Below are positions 43,936 to 45,733 of a stretch of DNA of 45,733 bases, in pieces. The translations under genes were made by a program, and so were the position numbers. The stretch's first letter is position 1. The number at the start of each line of letters is the position of its first letter. This stretch comes from JBGSKY01 sp041740995. Its GTDB lineage: Bacteria; Planctomycetota; Planctomycetia; Pirellulales; Pirellulaceae. The stretch lies in assembly GCA_041740995.1 (NCBI GenBank), contig JBGSKY010000239.1, forward strand, positions 1-45,733, written 5' to 3'. The notes under the pieces are model-generated. The model was not told the origin of the DNA. It saw only the letters and a list, made by a program, of their open reading frames with translations, and did no database searches.

Positions 43936-45636
43936 CTATCCCAACGAATCATTCTTCGTCACCCGCATGACTTCGTCCGTGCTGGTTGTACCCTCAAACG
44001 CTTTTCGCCAAGCGTCCATGCGGAGCGTTCTCATCCCCGCCGCGATACCCGCTTTTTTAATTTCAAAGCTACTTACGCGATCGTGAGCAAGCTGTCGAAT
44101 TGATTCCGTTGTGACCAACAGTTCGTAAATCCCCATTCGCCCAGAATATCCCACGCCGCGACAAATTCGGCAGCCAACACTTCGATGAAGTGGACGACCA
44201 TCGCACTCATTCCATGGAAAATCAGGCGGTAAATCGTTGCGATCCGGTTGATACTTTTCTTTGCAATGAATACAGAGTCGCCGAACCAATCGCTGAGCCA
44301 TGATGCCTTCAACAGTACTGGCAACCAAGAATGGCTCGATCCCCATATCAACAATACGAGTAAATGCACCGGCTGAATCGTTGGTGTGAAGCGTTGAAAA
44401 GACAGTATGCCCCGTCAAAGAAGCTTGGATTGCATTTTCCGCTGTTTCCGCATCACGGATTTCACCGACCAGAACGATGTCCGGGTCATGCCGCAGAATA
44501 CTTCGCAGCGAGGCGGCAAAGGTAAGTCCGATCTTGGGATGGACTTGAATTTGATTGATTCCGTCAAGCTGGTATTCGACTGGGTCTTCGGTGGTGATGA
44601 TCTTGTTTTCAGGTGACTTAATTTCCAGCAGGGACGAGTATAAAGTCGTTGTTTTTCCGGAACCAGTTGGCCCAGTCACCAAAATGATTCCGTGCGGCAA
44701 GCGAATCAATTCGCTGTAAATTGCAAATGTCTGCTCGCTCATTCCCAAACTTCGCAGATCAAACTTCATCGCACCTTTGTCCAAGATACGCATGACCAAA
44801 CTCTCACCATGAATCATCGGAATGACCGATAATCGAATGTCGATCTCGCGACCGTGAACCCGTAGCTTGATTCGACCGTCTTGCGGCAATCGCTTCTCGG
44901 CAATATTCAAATGCGACATAATTTTTAGTCGCGAAATGATCGCTGCTTGAAATCGATGAATCTCTGAGGGAACCGGTTGCGTATGCAAGATACCGTCGAT
45001 TCGATATCGAACGACCAAGCCGCTTGATTGCGATTCGACGTGCACGTCGCTCGCTCGCATATCGACCGCTTCGATCAAAATCTCGTTGACCAATCGAACT
45101 ACCGACGCTTCTTGAGCTTGTTCGCTCAACTCGCTGCCGTCGCCTTCAAATTCTTCGAGCAATTCGATATCGCCCGAATCATCACGGGCTGCGATTAACC
45201 CCTCGACCGTTTCGGAGCCAACTCCCAAATGCTTCTTAACAAGCTTCGCAATCTCAGCTCGTTCAGCAACGATTGGAATAATTTGACGATTGGTGGCCGC
45301 TGCTGCTTCGTCAAGCGGGAAGAGGTCCAACGGATTCGACGTTGCGACAACAATCGCATCGCCCTCGCTGCGAATTGGAAACAGCGAATGTCGATAGATC
45401 AGCTTTTGCGGAAACACTTCAAGCAACTGCAGCTCGACATCTGCTGATCGCAAATCGATAAAGTCTAAGCCAACTTCTTCGGCCAACGCTTGCAATGCGG
45501 CCTCTTCGTCCATCAAGCCTTCGTCGATCGCTGATTGCATCGCAGCGATACCGTTGGTGCCACGTGAGAATTTTTCCATCGTGACCGCGTCAATCAGCCC
45601 CTTTCGAACGAGTATTTCAGCGACTTGTTGCGGCAT
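43936..45636 (-). CDS. gspE: Type II secretion/type IV pilus assembly ATPase GspE/PilB
   Basis: The 566-residue product has the MshEN/T2SSE N-terminal domain (MPQQVAEILVRKGLIDAVTM), a linker of about 40 acidic residues, and the ATPase core. Walker A is GPTGSGKTTTLYSS, the Asp box is VRYRIDGILH, Walker B is ILRHDPDIVLVGEIRDAETA, and the His box is TLHTNDSAGAF. A zinc-binding set of cysteines (LCIHCKEKY, then CRICRGVGYSGRMGIYELL) is present, as in GspE and PilB. It powers pseudopilus or pilus growth at the inner membrane. The 97 bases upstream of its ATG reach the window edge and show no other gene. gspF follows on the same strand. Confidence 0.93.
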   Translation of the reverse strand: MPQQVAEILVRKGLIDAVTMEKFSRGTNGIAAMQSAIDEGLMDEEAALQALAEEVGLDFIDLRSADVELQLLEVFPQKLIYRHSLFPIRSEGDAIVVATSNPLDLFPLDEAAAATNRQIIPIVAERAEIAKLVKKHLGVGSETVEGLIAARDDSGDIELLEEFEGDGSELSEQAQEASVVRLVNEILIEAVDMRASDVHVESQSSGLVVRYRIDGILHTQPVPSEIHRFQAAIISRLKIMSHLNIAEKRLPQDGRIKLRVHGREIDIRLSVIPMIHGESLVMRILDKGAMKFDLRSLGMSEQTFAIYSELIRLPHGIILVTGPTGSGKTTTLYSSLLEIKSPENKIITTEDPVEYQLDGINQIQVHPKIGLTFAASLRSILRHDPDIVLVGEIRDAETAENAIQASLTGHTVFSTLHTNDSAGAFTRIVDMGIEPFLVASTVEGIMAQRLVRRLCIHCKEKYQPDRNDLPPDFPWNECDGRPLHRSVGCRICRGVGYSGRMGIYELLVTTESIRQLAHDRVSSFEIKKAGIAAGMRTLRMDAWRKAFEGTTSTDEVMRVTKNDSLG

Positions 45637-45733
45637 ATATTTGGTCTCTATTTAAATCGTTTCTTGGTAGCCGATTCGCTCAACTACTCGGAGAATATGT
45701 CTGCTCTTGGTTGAGCAATCGCAATGCTGAAGG

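Noticed and set aside
1..45733. Search for CRISPR arrays, tRNA, rRNA, insertion sequences, phage genes and toxin-antitoxin pairs
   Set aside because: No regularly spaced repeats, clover-leaf sequences, transposase or integrase motifs or small paired toxin genes were recognised by eye.

Overview
The window looks like chromosome from a marine-type planctomycete, probably Pirellulaceae-like. The strongest evidence is the block at 8.6-15.7 kb: an ECF sigma factor of the planctomycete gvs1 type, a FecR-like membrane protein, a giant secreted cytochrome c/DUF1549/DUF1553 protein and a Tat-exported DUF1501 protein, a set largely confined to Planctomycetes and relatives. Two exported Gfo/Idh/MocA proteins, roughly balanced base composition, weak Shine-Dalgarno sites and frequent GTG/TTG starts fit the same picture. 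I saw no tRNA, rRNA, CRISPR array, insertion sequence or prophage.

Layout. 1-5.8 kb: a minus-strand run btaA, ruvX, lutA, lutB (betaine-lipid synthesis, RuvX/YqgF nuclease family, lactate oxidation). lutB runs off the left edge. A PhoD-type alkaline phosphatase is divergent from btaA. 5.8-8.2 kb: two exported Gfo/Idh/MocA proteins, minus strand. 8.6-15.7 kb: sigma-FecR-PSCyt-DUF1501 block, plus strand. 15.9-17.9 kb: a membrane acyltransferase with an SGNH domain. 18.0-19.5 kb: an unassigned alpha/beta-hydrolase and a small polar protein. 19.6-24.4 kb: a large AsmA-like envelope protein overlapping a GT-C glycosyltransferase. 24.6-29.0 kb: an operon of a fused circularly permuted ATP-grasp/alpha-E protein, a transglutaminase and a BtaB-like methyltransferase. 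29.2-32.6 kb: a His-rich lipoprotein, mutM and an AI-2E/PerM-type membrane protein. 32.9-36.8 kb: a flippase-like protein, a GT2 glycosyltransferase and a polytopic membrane protein. 36.8-42.5 kb: rdgB, aldehyde dehydrogenase and cinA on the minus strand, with recQ divergent. 42.6-45.6 kb: gspE/pilB and gspF/pilC.

How the genes fit together. BtaA and BtaB are the two enzymes that make the phosphorus-free lipid DGTS. Here they lie about 21 kb apart. btaA faces a phosphatase gene, which suggests phosphate economy, while btaB is translationally coupled (ATGA overlap) to a peptide-ligase/transglutaminase pair. That coupling is the most unusual arrangement in the window. Other points worth checking are an aldehyde dehydrogenase with an altered NAD-binding glycine motif, a CinA protein whose C-terminal amidase domain has lost its signature, a DUF1553 protein interrupted by a LamG-like domain, and a 20-bp inverted repeat whose core recurs elsewhere in the window.
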